Below, piece by piece: positions 22,802 to 31,090 of a stretch of DNA of 64,000 nucleotides. The stretch's first letter is position 1. Each line of letters opens with the position of its first letter. The stretch comes from Termitidicoccus mucosus. Lineage in GTDB: Bacteria > Verrucomicrobiota > Verrucomicrobiia > Opitutales > Opitutaceae. The notes under the pieces are model-generated. The model ran no database searches, was not told the DNA's origin, and saw nothing but the letters and a program-made list of their open reading frames with translations. The position numbers were made by a program, and so were the translations under genes. The stretch lies in assembly GCF_038725785.1 (NCBI RefSeq), contig NZ_CP109797.1, positions 38,403 through 102,402 on the forward strand. The letters are read 5' to 3'.

Positions 22802-23353
22802 ATGTCCACCACCACATTGGCAGACGCCGAACAGTCGTTTAACGTCGCGCGCGCCGCTCAGTGAGCGCGATGCGCAGCTTGAGGCAGGCGAAAAGGCGTT
22901 GGCTCAAGCGAAATTCGAGATGCTGCAATTTGAAAGCATTCTCGCCAAGTTCAAAAAGAGATAAGCAACTGCGAGGTTGACATCAAAACGGCACGTTACC
23001 GGCAAGTCGGCCTCAATGCGGAAAAGCAGCAGGCCGCCGACGAATTAGCCAAGGCGATCACAAACCCAAACGCGTTTTCCACCATCGAAAAGGCCTTCGA
23101 CAGGGTGCGCCGGCGAACGCGAATCTTGCCTGATTGTCGCCGAGCTTGCGGCTGCCGTCTCCATGTCCGTCCAGTTCAAGAAATGGATGGACATGGCGGA
23201 GGCCCGCGGGCCGCAGCCGAGAAAAGGGCCGGCACTTTGTCCGACGAATGCGAGGCCGCCCGGCGCCGGCGCGATGCCATGCGCGACCACGTCGCCGAGA
23301 CGCGCCTGAAACTAGCCGAGATCCGGCAGGCGATACAGCTCAAGAAACCCTGA
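22802..23353 (+). CDS. Coiled-coil protein, paralogue 1 (frame-broken)
   Basis: About 185 residues, rich in Ala, Glu, Lys and Arg. The N-terminal heptads (LADAEQSFNVARAA...ERDAQLEAGEKALAQAKFE) match the start of the 68-residue gene at 24147. A central FKKWMDMAE segment and a C-terminal coil ending AEIRQAIQLKKP follow. There is no signal peptide. It is 12 bases after its partner and probably translated with it. Confidence 0.5.
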
Positions 23354-23397
23354 ATGTCTCCAATCCTCAAAACGTATCCAATCATCAATTACATCCA

Positions 23398-24123
23398 ATG
23401 AATACAACATTTTCCCGCCAACTTTCCGAGGCGGAACGTCAGAAAGCCATGGACGATTTTGCCGCGCAGGTGCGCGATCAACGCCGAGTCAAGGCCGCGG
23501 TCGAAGCCGGGGCCCCGGCGTTGCAACGCCTCGCGAAATGCTTCGCCGGCGCGCCGGCGGACGCGGCGGCGGCGCGGCTCTTGCGGCCGCTTCTCTGCAA
23601 CCTGTATCGCGGTTGCGGCACAAGCCCGTTTCGCCACTTCGACTATTTGACCGCGGACAACCGGGACGACTTCGCGGCGGTCGCCCTGGCTCTCGGCCAT
23701 GAGGGATTTCCCGACCGGCGGATTCGCGAGGAAATCAAGGCCGTCGCCGGCGAGGCGGCTTTCGATTGGTTTTGCGAACCTCAGCCAGAAGACGCCACCG
23801 GCGAGCTTTGGGACGCGGGAACGACTTCCGATGAAGACGGCGGCATCGAGGCCTTGGCGCGAATCGCTGACGCCGTTGTCTGCGAATACAGCGGGCAGGC
23901 GTTCAAAATCAGGGCGATTTTATGGGCCTTGTGCGACGGCGGCGAGGCCGACTTGTCCGACCTCATGGCCCTCGACTGGAAACTGCGCAAAGACCTTTGC
24001 ACCGTGCTCCGCACCATCAGTATCTCGACCGAGGACATGGAAATCGTCTTGGGCGCAGCGGCCGAGCGCAAGCACCGCCCCTATGAAGACGGCTACGACT
24101 GGCTGCTGGAGGCCCAGAGTTGA
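23398..24123 (+). CDS. Unknown two-repeat protein, paralogue 2 (intact, 242 aa)
   Basis: One of the few intact genes before 51 kb. MNTTFSRQLSEAERQKAMDD is followed by RLLRPLLCNLYRG, FDYLTADNRDDFAAVALAL, an acidic linker, then YSGQAFKIRAILWAL and LDWKLRKDLCTVLR. The two halves repeat a pattern of leucine-rich helix, D-W/Y-x-x-R/D and helix, resembling small plasmid proteins of unknown function (a DUF7673-like pattern, tentative). It is paralogous to the gene at 22094. The intact frame allows the damaged paralogue to be reconstructed. Confidence 0.7.
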   Translation: MNTTFSRQLSEAERQKAMDDFAAQVRDQRRVKAAVEAGAPALQRLAKCFAGAPADAAAARLLRPLLCNLYRGCGTSPFRHFDYLTADNRDDFAAVALALGHEGFPDRRIREEIKAVAGEAAFDWFCEPQPEDATGELWDAGTTSDEDGGIEALARIADAVVCEYSGQAFKIRAILWALCDGGEADLSDLMALDWKLRKDLCTVLRTISISTEDMEIVLGAAAERKHRPYEDGYDWLLEAQS

Positions 24124-24146
24124 CACTCACCACGAGCGGGAAACCC

Positions 24147-24353
24147 ATGGAAAGCGAAAATCTCACGAGGCTCCTGCAAGATGCGGAACGCCGTTTGCAG
24201 GAGGCCAAATTCAACCTGTTGCTCAGGGAATCGGAGCTGTCGAAGGCCCGCGATGCGCGCATCGCCGCCGAGGTCGATGTGAAGGTCGCCGAGAATCTGG
24301 TTGCCAACTTGCAACGTGAAATGAAGGCGAAGCATGCAAACGCGAAAAACTAA
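24147..24353 (+). CDS. Short coiled-coil protein, paralogue 2 (68 aa)
   Basis: The intact frame MESENLTRLLQDAERRLQEA onward is a single amphipathic coiled coil rich in Glu, Lys and Ala. It matches the first 50 residues of the coiled-coil gene at 22802 but lacks its C-terminal two thirds. It directly follows the two-repeat gene, mirroring the arrangement at 22094-23353. Confidence 0.6.
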   Translation: MESENLTRLLQDAERRLQEAKFNLLLRESELSKARDARIAAEVDVKVAENLVANLQREMKAKHANAKN

Positions 24354-24354
24354 G

Positions 24355-24538
24355 ATGCCATTCCCCGACCGGCTGCGCGCCGGCGCGCAGACATGGGTCT
24401 CACGCGCGAGCAGGCCGCTGTCGAGCTTGGCATAAAATTGAAGACGCTCGAAGCCGGGAACAGGGCAAATATACCAAGCGCATCGAGGAGATCATAGACC
24501 TCCACAATCGCCTGATCGGCGACGGTTTTAATACCTAA
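24355..24538 (+). CDS. XRE-type HTH DNA-binding protein (frame-broken)
   Basis: About 61 residues. Two slips break it and both are repaired by restoring one base at a CCWGG site: CGCGCCGGCGC to CGCGCCAGGCGC gives LRARRADMGL, and GAAGCCGGGAA to GAAGCCTGGGAA gives LEAWEQG. The repaired protein, TREQAAVELGIKLKTLEAWE and then GKYTKR, is a classic Cro/C1-type helix-turn-helix. It would bind DNA as a dimer and is a candidate for one of the palindromes seen here. It begins two bases after the preceding stop. Confidence 0.75.
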
Positions 24539-24550
24539 TTACCTCGCGCC

Positions 24551-24682
24551 GGTTCTCCCATTGTGCGGCGGCGGTCAAGGTAGTCCGCTTCGCGCTCCAC
24601 CTTTGCGTTCCGGCGCTTCCCTTCGTCGGGTGCCGGCGATGCCGGCACCGCTCCTCAGCGCGCCTCCACGACTCGCCGCCGG
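24551..24682 (+). repeat. GC-rich repeat B, copy 1
   Basis: It runs from GGTTCTCCCATTGTGCGGCG to CCTCCACGACTCGCCGCCGG. Copy 2 is at 26737-26868 and is nearly identical apart from single-base gaps and a short variable stretch. No gene is seen inside. The 24540-24760 interval holds only this and flanking GC-rich sequence. Confidence 0.85.
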
Positions 24683-24760
24683 CTTCACTGGCGTTCAGCG
24701 CGGATACGCGACAGCCCGGAATGGTTCCGGGGCACGGATTCCCCGCTGACATTCCATATT

Positions 24761-25553
24761 ATGAAGTCACCAGTTGAAATCATCTTTGAATGCAGAGGTG
24801 TGGCCATCCGTTACATCCATGAGGTTTCATGCTCATTTATAGAACAAGGTTTGCACGCCACCAAGCGCGGTTACTGCCCGATCAGCCCCACGGGTTATTT
24901 CTCATGCGCTGGATTCGGTGGTAATGATTTGAAGAATCAACTATCCTCCATGCTTGAGGGCGGGCAGTCGAGTTCGACAAAACCGCAAATATGCCATCCG
25001 GCGGTGCCAGAAGGCACTGCGTCTAAAAGACAATGGAGATGCCTGGAGTAGATATGTCACATTATCGTCGGACGCTGAATATGCCCTCAGTTGTGGTTTG
25101 TTCGCACCAGATGATGACCGTCGGACACTGTGGCAATACTCACCGCCTCTTTCAAAGGCTTCTCACCGGCCCGGCATCCGAGCTCCCCGATTGCAAGGAT
25201 TTCACCACCCGGTTCCCGGTCACGATATTCTCAAAAAAGATCATTCCGATCAAGGACAATCGCCGCCCTCGAGAAATTCATGCAGGAATTGTCCCGGCTG
25301 AAAAGATTTCCCGCACCAATTTTGCCCCATGGATTCCACACTTACCTGTGCCTGCCACCGCGGACGGAAGGGGAACCCGTCATCCAGCCCTTGCCACTAG
25401 AAACAGAATTTGACTTGGCTTGGACTCCGCCTTCGAGGACGAAGACCGGACAAGAAGGACGATGAATATCAGGATGGCGATGACGGCATGGGCGCCGCCA
25501 TTGAAGATGACTCCGAAGACACTCTGCCACCCCAGCAAATGCTGCTGCTGTAA
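24761..25553 (+). CDS. Unknown protein with acidic tail (frame-broken)
   Basis: About 265 residues. The N-terminal part, MKSPVEIIFECRGVAIRYIH onward with GYFSCAGFGGNDLKNQL, reads cleanly for 70 residues. A middle KTAKYAIRRCQKALRLKDNG, then ALEKFMQELSRLKRFPAP, and a very acidic C-terminus with DDEYQDGDDGMG and EDDSEDTLPPQQMLLL follow across slips near 24965, 25190, 25258 and 25430. No family is recognised. An acidic tail of this kind often binds basic proteins, as in DNA mimics or SSB tails; that is speculative. Confidence 0.5.
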
Positions 25554-25640
25554 AGGCATTCGCCCGGGAGCCGGCTAGCCGGCCGTCTCCCTTTCCAGTC
25601 GGAAGGCCCCACCCCACCCGCGCGCAATGGTTGCGCATGA

Positions 25641-25669
25641 TGTATTCATGATTTCAAATTATGAATACA
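25641..25669. promoter_or_regulatory. AT palindrome between genes
   Basis: TGTATTCAT and ATGAATACA form exact 9-base arms around an AT-rich centre, followed by another ATTATGAAT half site. It belongs to the family at 26619, 27980, 28323 and 33367. Confidence 0.5.
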
Positions 25670-25689
25670 TGAAATTATGAATATGCGCG

Positions 25690-25940
25690 GCATCCGCCGC
25701 AACCCGCGAAAAACGCCGTCCTTTTTCAGGGAGCGGGCGGCGGCGTCTCCCAGCATAGCAGGCAGTCAAGGGCTGCGCCCTTACGACGCCTTCCGCTTCC
25801 CCTCGTCGGGGCGGACTTTGTCCGCCGCTCCTCAACGCTTCAGGCGTCTTGACTTTGCCTGCTTTGCGGGGACGTCCGCGCCCAGCTCGCAACAACCCCT
25901 CAATCACGAGGGCGGCGGCTCAGGGCGCAGGCGCTTCCAT
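25690..25940. other. GC-rich non-coding stretch
   Basis: No convincing gene. It contains short inverted repeats such as GGGCGGCGGCG and GGGCTGCGCCC and a CTTCCGCTTCCCCTCGTCGG string shared in part with repeat B. It resembles worn repeat sequence. Confidence 0.4.
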
Positions 25941-26235
25941 CATGTCCAACAACAGTGTTCTCTCCCATTCAGACTTGGTCAAAACGCTCGATGCAGACTT
26001 CGAGGCGAATCGCCAAGTCTGGCGTGAAACCACCGAGTCGGTGTATCATGAAATGCTCAATATTCTTCCCCAGCCTACCTTGAGGCAGATATGTTCATGC
26101 TGGGAGAACCCTATTCGCATAATGCCAACGGCGAGGCGGTTTCTCCATATTCATGGCACGAGAAGGCCACTATTTCGCCCTGCACGGCACGCGCCGGCAA
26201 GTCAGGGATGGCAAGCTGCCCCGCTGCCGGCATGA
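25941..26235 (+). CDS. Small unknown plasmid protein (frame-broken)
   Basis: About 95 residues: MSNNSVLSHSDLVKTLDADF, VWRETTESVYHEMLNILPPA, then, after slips near 26085 and 26165, DMFMLGEPYSHNANGEAVSP and WHEKGHYFALHGTRRQVRDG. The LPP...F..GEP...YF pattern recalls small plasmid proteins of the DUF1419 type, but I cannot confirm that. The 3' end runs into repeat-like sequence and is approximate. Confidence 0.4.
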
Positions 26236-26618
26236 CGCCGGCGTGGGCCGCCCGAAACCGGGCGGCCTCCCTGCCCTGCCCACGCTAGGCCGCCGCCATG
26301 CCAGCGCAGGTTTCCCAAGCCAAGCCAGCGGCGCTTCGCGCCATTCCCAATGGCCTTCGTTCACTTTGGCGACCCGCAGTTCTCCCGTTCGTTGCGATGT
26401 TCGCCCGCAGCTCGCTGCGCAGGGCCGTCGCCTACCGGCGCGGACCGTGCCGGGCCACGGACCGCACCGGATTCGCGGCAGCAGACTTTCCGCAAGCTCA
26501 AGCCCGCTGCCGCGACCGGCGACGGCCCAAACCTGCTTGCGGACTGCGGGCGAACATCTCCACTCGGGAGCCGTTGCACCCGCCGCGTCGTTCACTACGG
26601 CGGCAGCAGCCTTCATGT
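26236..26618. other. GC-rich non-coding stretch
   Basis: It holds GCCGGCATGACGCCGGC-type inverted repeats (also near 17530) and CCGCCCGAAACCGGGCGG, and no gene I can support. Open frames here occur on both strands and have no protein-like composition. Confidence 0.4.
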
Positions 26619-26644
26619 ATTCATAATTTCATAATTTATGAAAA
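26619..26644. promoter_or_regulatory. AT palindrome before the methylase region
   Basis: ATTCATAATTTCATAATTTATGAAAAT-type sequence with repeated half sites, ten bases before an ATG at 26654. Same family as the sites near parA. Confidence 0.45.
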
Positions 26645-26736
26645 TAAAATTACTATGACCGTTACAACCAGCCTGATGCAAAAGCGGCATATGGCCGCCT
26701 TTCCCGTCCCCAGCAGGGGTCGTTTTTCTTCCGCCT

Positions 26737-26868
26737 GGTTCTCCCATTGTGCGGCGGCGGTCAAGGTAGTCCCGCTGCGCGGCTCCACCTTTGCGTTGCG
26801 GCGCTTCCCCTTCGTCGGTGCCCCAAGCCGGCACCGCTCCTCAGCGCGCCTCCACGACTCGCCGCCGG
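26737..26868 (+). repeat. GC-rich repeat B, copy 2
   Basis: Same string as 24551-24682. It ends nine bases before the methylase ATG and begins inside a short frame that starts at 26654. It may therefore have inserted between the promoter-like palindrome and the methylase gene, or within its leader. Confidence 0.85.
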
Positions 26869-26877
26869 TTGCAGCCG

Positions 26878-27689
26878 ATGAACCAGCGGACGTTCGGGAC
26901 ATCCGAAACAGTTTCGGAGCCTGAAACGGCCGCAGGTGCATCCGACATGTCAAAGATTGACACCTTTGAATCCATCCGGCACTCGCCCGCACACATGACC
27001 TCCATAAGGTCTTCTCGGCCTTCCTCAAGCTGACGGCTTGCGCGCTAGCCTGCCAGACGCGCGAGGAAGAATACCTCGAGGAGGCCAAATACTGGAAAAA
27101 GGAAAACCTCGAAACCTTTGGCGGGCGATGGGCGCCCTCATCCTCCAAATGGAGAAGGAGCCTTTCACCGACTTGCTCGGGACCTACTACATGGATATGA
27201 TTATTTCAAAAGGCGGGCAGCAGTGCCATGGGGAATTTCACACGCCTCAAGAAATCTGCCGGCTGATTGGCAGAATGCTGGCGGACGGCGACAGCCTGCC
27301 CGAATCCGGGCCGGTTACGATCTGCGAGCCCGCGTGCGGATCAGGCGCGATGATCCTCGCGCTGGCCGAGCAATATGGCCCCGCAAACATTCGCAGGTTG
27401 CGAGTCACCGCCATCGACATCAATCGCATGGCCTGTGACATGTGTTTCATCAACACCACCCTATGGGGCATCCCCACCCACGTGATTCACGGAAACTCCC
27501 TCAACCTCAAGTTTGAGGCGTCTTGGCGAAACATCCATTGGATCGCGCCGTTTCTGCTTCGGCATCCACGCCTCGGAGGATGTAGTCGCAGCCGCAGCGT
27601 CAATGCCATCCGGCGGGCGAGCCCCCTCTCCCGAGGAAACTGCCGCCATCAAGACGGCGCTGGGCCAGCAGATGTTTGATTTCAGCTAG
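26878..27689 (+). CDS. Orphan N6-DNA methylase-like protein (frame-broken)
   Basis: About 270 residues. The N-terminal helical part (FSAFLKLTACALACQ...EEEYLEEAKYWKK) and the LLGTYYMDMIISKGGQQCHG and FHTPQEICRLIGRML segments are those of plasmid/phage HsdM-like proteins. Motif I is EPACGSGAM (27326-27352), followed by TAIDINRMACDMCFINTTLW. No NPPY/NPPF motif IV is seen in any frame downstream (VIHGNSLNLKFEASWRNIHW). Members of this family without motif IV may be inactive or act in protection from host restriction. Slips lie near 26975 and 27575. No endonuclease is nearby. Confidence 0.75.
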
Positions 27690-27978
27690 GGTATGCCTTG
27701 CTTGCCCGGCACATCCGTGCCGGGCAAGCCTTCTCCACGGCCAAGGGGTCTATGGCCCGACCCCTTGAACCCGGGCCGTGGCGCGCGTTGCGCTTTTGGC
27801 TCCGTCCCCGGTAATTGTCTCTTTGTCCGACCGGCGGCGCGAACCGGCCTCACGGCCTAAAAAGCTCGCCTCGTGGGAGGCGAGAACCGCTTTTCGCTCC
27901 CGTCAGGTATTCGCACGTCCACCGCCCATATCCGCCACTCAAGCCGGATCTCTACGGCCGCGAGCTGCGGCCGTCATG
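27690..27978. other. Gap without a supported gene
   Basis: GC-rich sequence with an inverted repeat GGGGTCTATGGCCCGACCCC (27746-27765) that could terminate the methylase transcript. No protein-like frame. Confidence 0.4.
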
Positions 27979-28268
27979 GTTCATAATTTATGAATATATG
28001 AATTTAGGATTAAGCGCAGCCGCGCTTCCTCCGCCAGCATCCCCTGCCTTTGGCGCAAAGCTTGAAATCCCCGACCGGGCCCGTGCGGGCCCGGTCGGAA
28101 CGGCGCCGGCGTCATCCACGCCTTCCTTGAACCGGCAGCGCCGGCACATCTTCCAGCTCCCAATCCATCCCCACACGCCTTCCCCTCTCCCGGGAGAGGA
28201 ACCCTCTGTGCGTGCCGCGGCCTACGGGCCGCCCGGCGCGCTGCGCGCCGTCATGCTCGCTCCGCCGA
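27979..28268 (+). repeat. GC-rich intergenic repeat A, copy 2, with AT palindrome
   Basis: It opens with TTCATAATTTATGAA, then the same modules in the same order as 20070-20370, ending CATGCTCGCTCCGCCGAG. The palindrome is part of the repeated unit in all three full copies, so palindrome and element may move together. Confidence 0.9.
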
Positions 28269-28322
28269 GTCGGATGCAAAAGTTTCGGGATGGCAGATTT
28301 TTTGCTTGTCCTAACTTCATAT

Positions 28323-28347
28323 ATTCTTAAATTATGAATTTAAGAAT
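28323..28347. promoter_or_regulatory. AT palindrome
   Basis: ATTCTTAA and TTAAGAAT exact arms around an ATTATGAAT centre, just after repeat A copy 2. Confidence 0.45.
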
Positions 28348-28427
28348 TAGGATTCCCCTCACAATCCCAAGGAGCGCGCCAGCTTCGGTCGTCCATGGCA
28401 GGGTTAGGAACCGGTTCGCAACCCGTA

Positions 28428-28458
28428 ATTCATAAAATCATAGATTAGGAATATATGA
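28428..28458 (+). promoter_or_regulatory. Palindromic leader with ribosome site for the 78-aa gene
   Basis: ATTCATAAAATCATAGATTA, then AGGA and ATAT, directly before ATG. It is the same as 28701-28732 except for one base. The AGGA lies four bases before the start codon, so transcription control and translation start are packed into about 35 bases. Confidence 0.55.
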
Positions 28459-28691
28459 AAGACTGTCATCCTTTGCCCAGCCACCGTCCGCCTGCCCAGC
28501 GCCCGTTCTGGCGCGGTGTGCTCAAGACTGATTTCAAGTGCGCCCGCGGCACTTGGCTGAAAGGCACGCGCGTCTTTGTCGCTAAGCTCAACGCCAGCGT
28601 GGCCGATCTCTACGAGCAGGCCGCGGACGGCCCACGCTATCTCGACACCGTTCCGTCCGCGACCTTGGAGGTTCGGCGCTGCCTGTCCTGA
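28455..28691 (+). CDS. Small basic protein, 78 aa, unknown
   Basis: The frame MKDCHPLPSHRPPAQRPFWR onward is open without slips and has a good ribosome site. It contains TDFKCARGTWLKGTRVFVAK and a C-terminal ATLEVRRCLS. No family is recognised. The next gene shares its 5' leader almost exactly, so the two may answer to the same regulator. Confidence 0.5.
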   Translation: MKDCHPLPSHRPPAQRPFWRGVLKTDFKCARGTWLKGTRVFVAKLNASVADLYEQAADGPRYLDTVPSATLEVRRCLS

Positions 28692-28700
28692 TATACCTGT

Positions 28701-28732
28701 AATTCATAAAATCATAAATTAGGAATATATGA
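28701..28732 (+). promoter_or_regulatory. Palindromic leader with ribosome site, second copy
   Basis: Duplicate of the leader at 28428 with one base changed. AGGA is again four bases before ATG. Confidence 0.55.
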
Positions 28733-28988
28733 AAGACGATGCCAACAGCATGAAACGAAACGTCAAGCCGGCCGCGCCAGTGCGCGGCCTCAACCTGCCG
28801 CTTTTTCCGGCGCGCCGGCAACAAAACAAAGGGGCGACTATGTTCGACTTCTATGCGTCCCACGCGCCGGCCGTGCCTGACAGCTTCATGCCGGACAAGA
28901 GGGCAGGGATGCCGCCCAGCAACTCGAGCGCGTTACGGCATGGGCCGCCGCCTATGCCGAGAAAATGCTCAGCGTGCGCTCGACGTAA
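28729..28988 (+). CDS. Small unknown protein (frame-broken)
   Basis: About 86 residues. MKDDANSMKRNVKPAAPVRG, FPARRQQNKGATMFDFYASH and, after one slip near 28903, DAAQQLERVTAWAAAYAEKM to SVRST. It starts from the duplicated leader. No family is recognised. Confidence 0.45.
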
Positions 28989-29016
28989 TTCCGGCGTGAC
29001 ATCCTTGCCGACACGT

Positions 29017-29048
29017 TTCATAATTTCCTAAATTATTAATTTATGAAA
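29017..29048. promoter_or_regulatory. AT palindrome overlapping the parA start
   Basis: TTTCATAAT and ATTTATGAAA arms enclose an AT-rich centre; the right arm contains the parA ATG. Binding of a partner protein here would block parA expression, as in autoregulated partition operons. Confidence 0.55.
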
Positions 29049-29696
29049 ATAGGAATGCCTAGCACGGCCGCGACGCCCATTGTCCTCTTTGGAGCCAAAA
29101 GGGCGGGGTTGGCAAAACCACGAGCTGCATCGCCACGGCCATGGCTTATGCCATGGCCGGCTTGCGTCGGCTTCCGCGACTGCGATTCCCAAAACAGCCT
29201 CGCCAATGCCATGCACCAGTCGGCGTTCGCCGGCATGAACGTGGTGACCGCGTTGGAGGGCACGGATGACTCATACGACATCATCCTCGCCGACAGTCCT
29301 CCGCACCTCAACGAGCCGCTTTTCCTTGATGAGTTCGACCGATGCTCGCTGTTCGTTCTGGTTACCGGCACCGGCACGCTCGATTTGCAGCCCGCAGCGG
29401 AGACATTGACGAAACTGCGCGCGCGCCGGCCTGACGTGCCCGTGCGCATCCTCATCAACCAGTTCGACGGACGCCGCCGCACAGGCTGGTCGAAGAGGCA
29501 TTGCATGCGGTCGGCCTCGATACCGTCCCTTTGATTCAGCCGTTCATGTCCAAGAGCGAGGTTTACCGTCACTTGGTTTACGGGGCTGGCATGTGGCGGC
29601 GCGGGAAGTGCGCGACCGGGAAACCATCGAGCGCATCCAGAAAGAGACGGCGGATGTCGCCACGGCAATATATCAGGCGTTGCAATCACATTCATA
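29043..29696 (+). CDS. ParA-type partition ATPase (frame-broken)
   Basis: About 217 residues, the size of a small type Ib ParA. One missing A in the deviant Walker A region (29093-29125) hides GAKKGGVGKTTS; the A' motif follows as FRDCDSQNSLANAM and Walker B as DIILADSPP. There is no N-terminal HTH, so repression of the operon would fall to the partner protein. The gene starts inside one AT palindrome and ends in another (29690). It segregates the plasmid by patterning on the nucleoid (family knowledge). Confidence 0.88.
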
Positions 29697-29722
29697 AATT
29701 CATATCTTGTGATTTTATGAAT
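29690..29722. promoter_or_regulatory. AT palindrome at the end of parA
   Basis: ATTCATAAA and TTTATGAAT exact arms, overlapping the parA stop and lying 20 bases before the next gene. Confidence 0.55.
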
Positions 29723-29741
29723 AATCCCTACACTTCGCATC

Positions 29742-30312
29742 ATGGCTAAAAAGACACCGCTCCCAAGAAACCGGCAGCATTCGCCGCCTTGAGCCGCGCG
29801 CTCGCCAAGCCCACGGCCGCGCCGGCTCATCGCCCAAGACGCCCGACGCGGCAAGGCCGAGCGCCGCCATCCGTGCGCTCGCGATCAACCGGACACAGGC
29901 TCCCTTGCATAGCACCCAGCGCCGGCAATATCCGCTCTTGTCCATGTGCGTCGCCCCGCCGACGCCGCACGCATTCAGGCGGTCTTCGTTTTCCTCAATA
30001 ATAACGGTCGGCGTCCGACTCTTTCCGAGGCAGTGCGAGCAGCGCTGAAAATCACGCCCTTGGACGAAGCCTTCCGGATCACTACGACCGCAACAGCGAC
30101 ACCGCGGACAAGAACGACCGTCGCACCGTCAACCTTTCGACGGATTTGCAGCCTCGCATCACCGAAATCCGCGATTTCCTACTCAAAAACCGGCGCAGAT
30201 ATGTCGGGAGCGCAGCCGGCTGCGCCGCCTTGCAACGCACCGCGCTCGATGCCTCCTACTTGCAGGCCTACGATGCAACCAAGTCCCCGGCCGACGCGGC
30301 ACCATACTATGA
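29742..30312 (+). CDS. Probable ParA partner, DNA-binding (frame-broken)
   Basis: About 190 residues; begins MAKKT and is very basic and Ala/Pro-rich for 60 residues. Across slips follow DAARIQAVFVFLNNNGRRPT and LSEAVRAALKITPLDEAF, which looks like a ribbon-helix-helix or similar small DNA-binding fold, then RRTVNLSTDLQPRITEIRDF. Position directly after parA, with the AT palindromes around both genes, makes it the likely centromere-binding protein. No ParB signature is seen, so identity rests on context. Confidence 0.5.
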
Positions 30313-30652
30313 CCACCCTTTACGACATCGCCCTCGATCATGCCCGCGACGCCGCCGGCGTCGCCAATCGAAATCGCACGCCACCATGACGGCCCGGCCG
30401 CAACACGCGTCTTCATCGTGCTCGCCGTCGCCAACGTCGGCGGCAAGCGTGACGTTTTGCGACTTTGACGGCCTGCCACACGGACCCGGAGGGTGCCGGA
30501 TGGAAACGGTCGATGCACGAGGCCTCCTCGATAGGGTAGGGGCGTTCCCTTGCCGATGGGCTGGACGCCTTGCATTTCGAAAGCGGCACCCGACCTACAT
30601 CAACACATTCGACGGTCTCACGGAGCATGCCTCATCCATGTTTGAGATTTGA
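30309..30652 (+). CDS. Unknown protein after the partition genes (frame-broken)
   Basis: About 115 residues. MTTLYDIALDHARDAAGVAI, then RVFIVLAVANVGGKRDVL and a C-terminal TYINTFDGLTEHASSMFEI. The start overlaps the previous stop (ATGA). Several slips; no family recognised. Confidence 0.4.
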
Positions 30653-30656
30653 ACCC

Positions 30657-31090
30657 ATGTATTCCCTCGCCCCGACAATCCAGCCCTTGCAGAAAAAGGC
30701 GCTTTGATAGCGTCCGATCTGCAAAGGGCCATGCCTCTACGTGCCGAGGCCGCCGCACTTTGGCGCCGCTTTGACGGCATTTGCCGAGGCCGCTGGTGTG
30801 ACGGTCGAATCTCTGACCATCGGGCAAATCCTCGATATGGCGGGCAACCCGCCGCGGCCGGAGCCGAAGCTATTCTGGTATGCGTTGGGTAAAATCGGAG
30901 GTGCATGGTATGCCATTGCGCCGGCGAATGGTCTGGAATCCCTTCCCTTGTCCCCGTTATCGCCGGCCACCGGCGCCGTTTGTTGCAGCCTCAAGACTTG
31001 GCCCACGCCAAGGCGTTTGCCACCAAGAAGGAGGCCCGCGATGCCGGGTGGCAGGTATTCCCTCGAACTTACGTTTTCACGTTCAAATGA
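30657..31090 (+). CDS. Unknown protein before rep (frame-broken)
   Basis: About 144 residues. MYSLAPTIQPLQKKALIASD, then ALTAFAEAAGVTVESLTIGQ and ILDMAGNPPRPEPKLFWYAL, ending EARDAGWQVFPRTYVFTFK. It overlaps the rep start by four bases (ATGA), so it is probably co-expressed with the replication initiator and may regulate it. Not recognised. Confidence 0.45.

Noticed and set aside
24540..24760. tRNA or other stable RNA gene
   Set aside because: I looked for cloverleaf arms and a TTCGANNC loop in the gaps, including this one, and found none; the sequence is repeat B.
26170..26616. 148-residue minus-strand frame
   Set aside because: Lies in GC-rich repeat sequence with overlapping frames on both strands; no start signal and low-complexity content.
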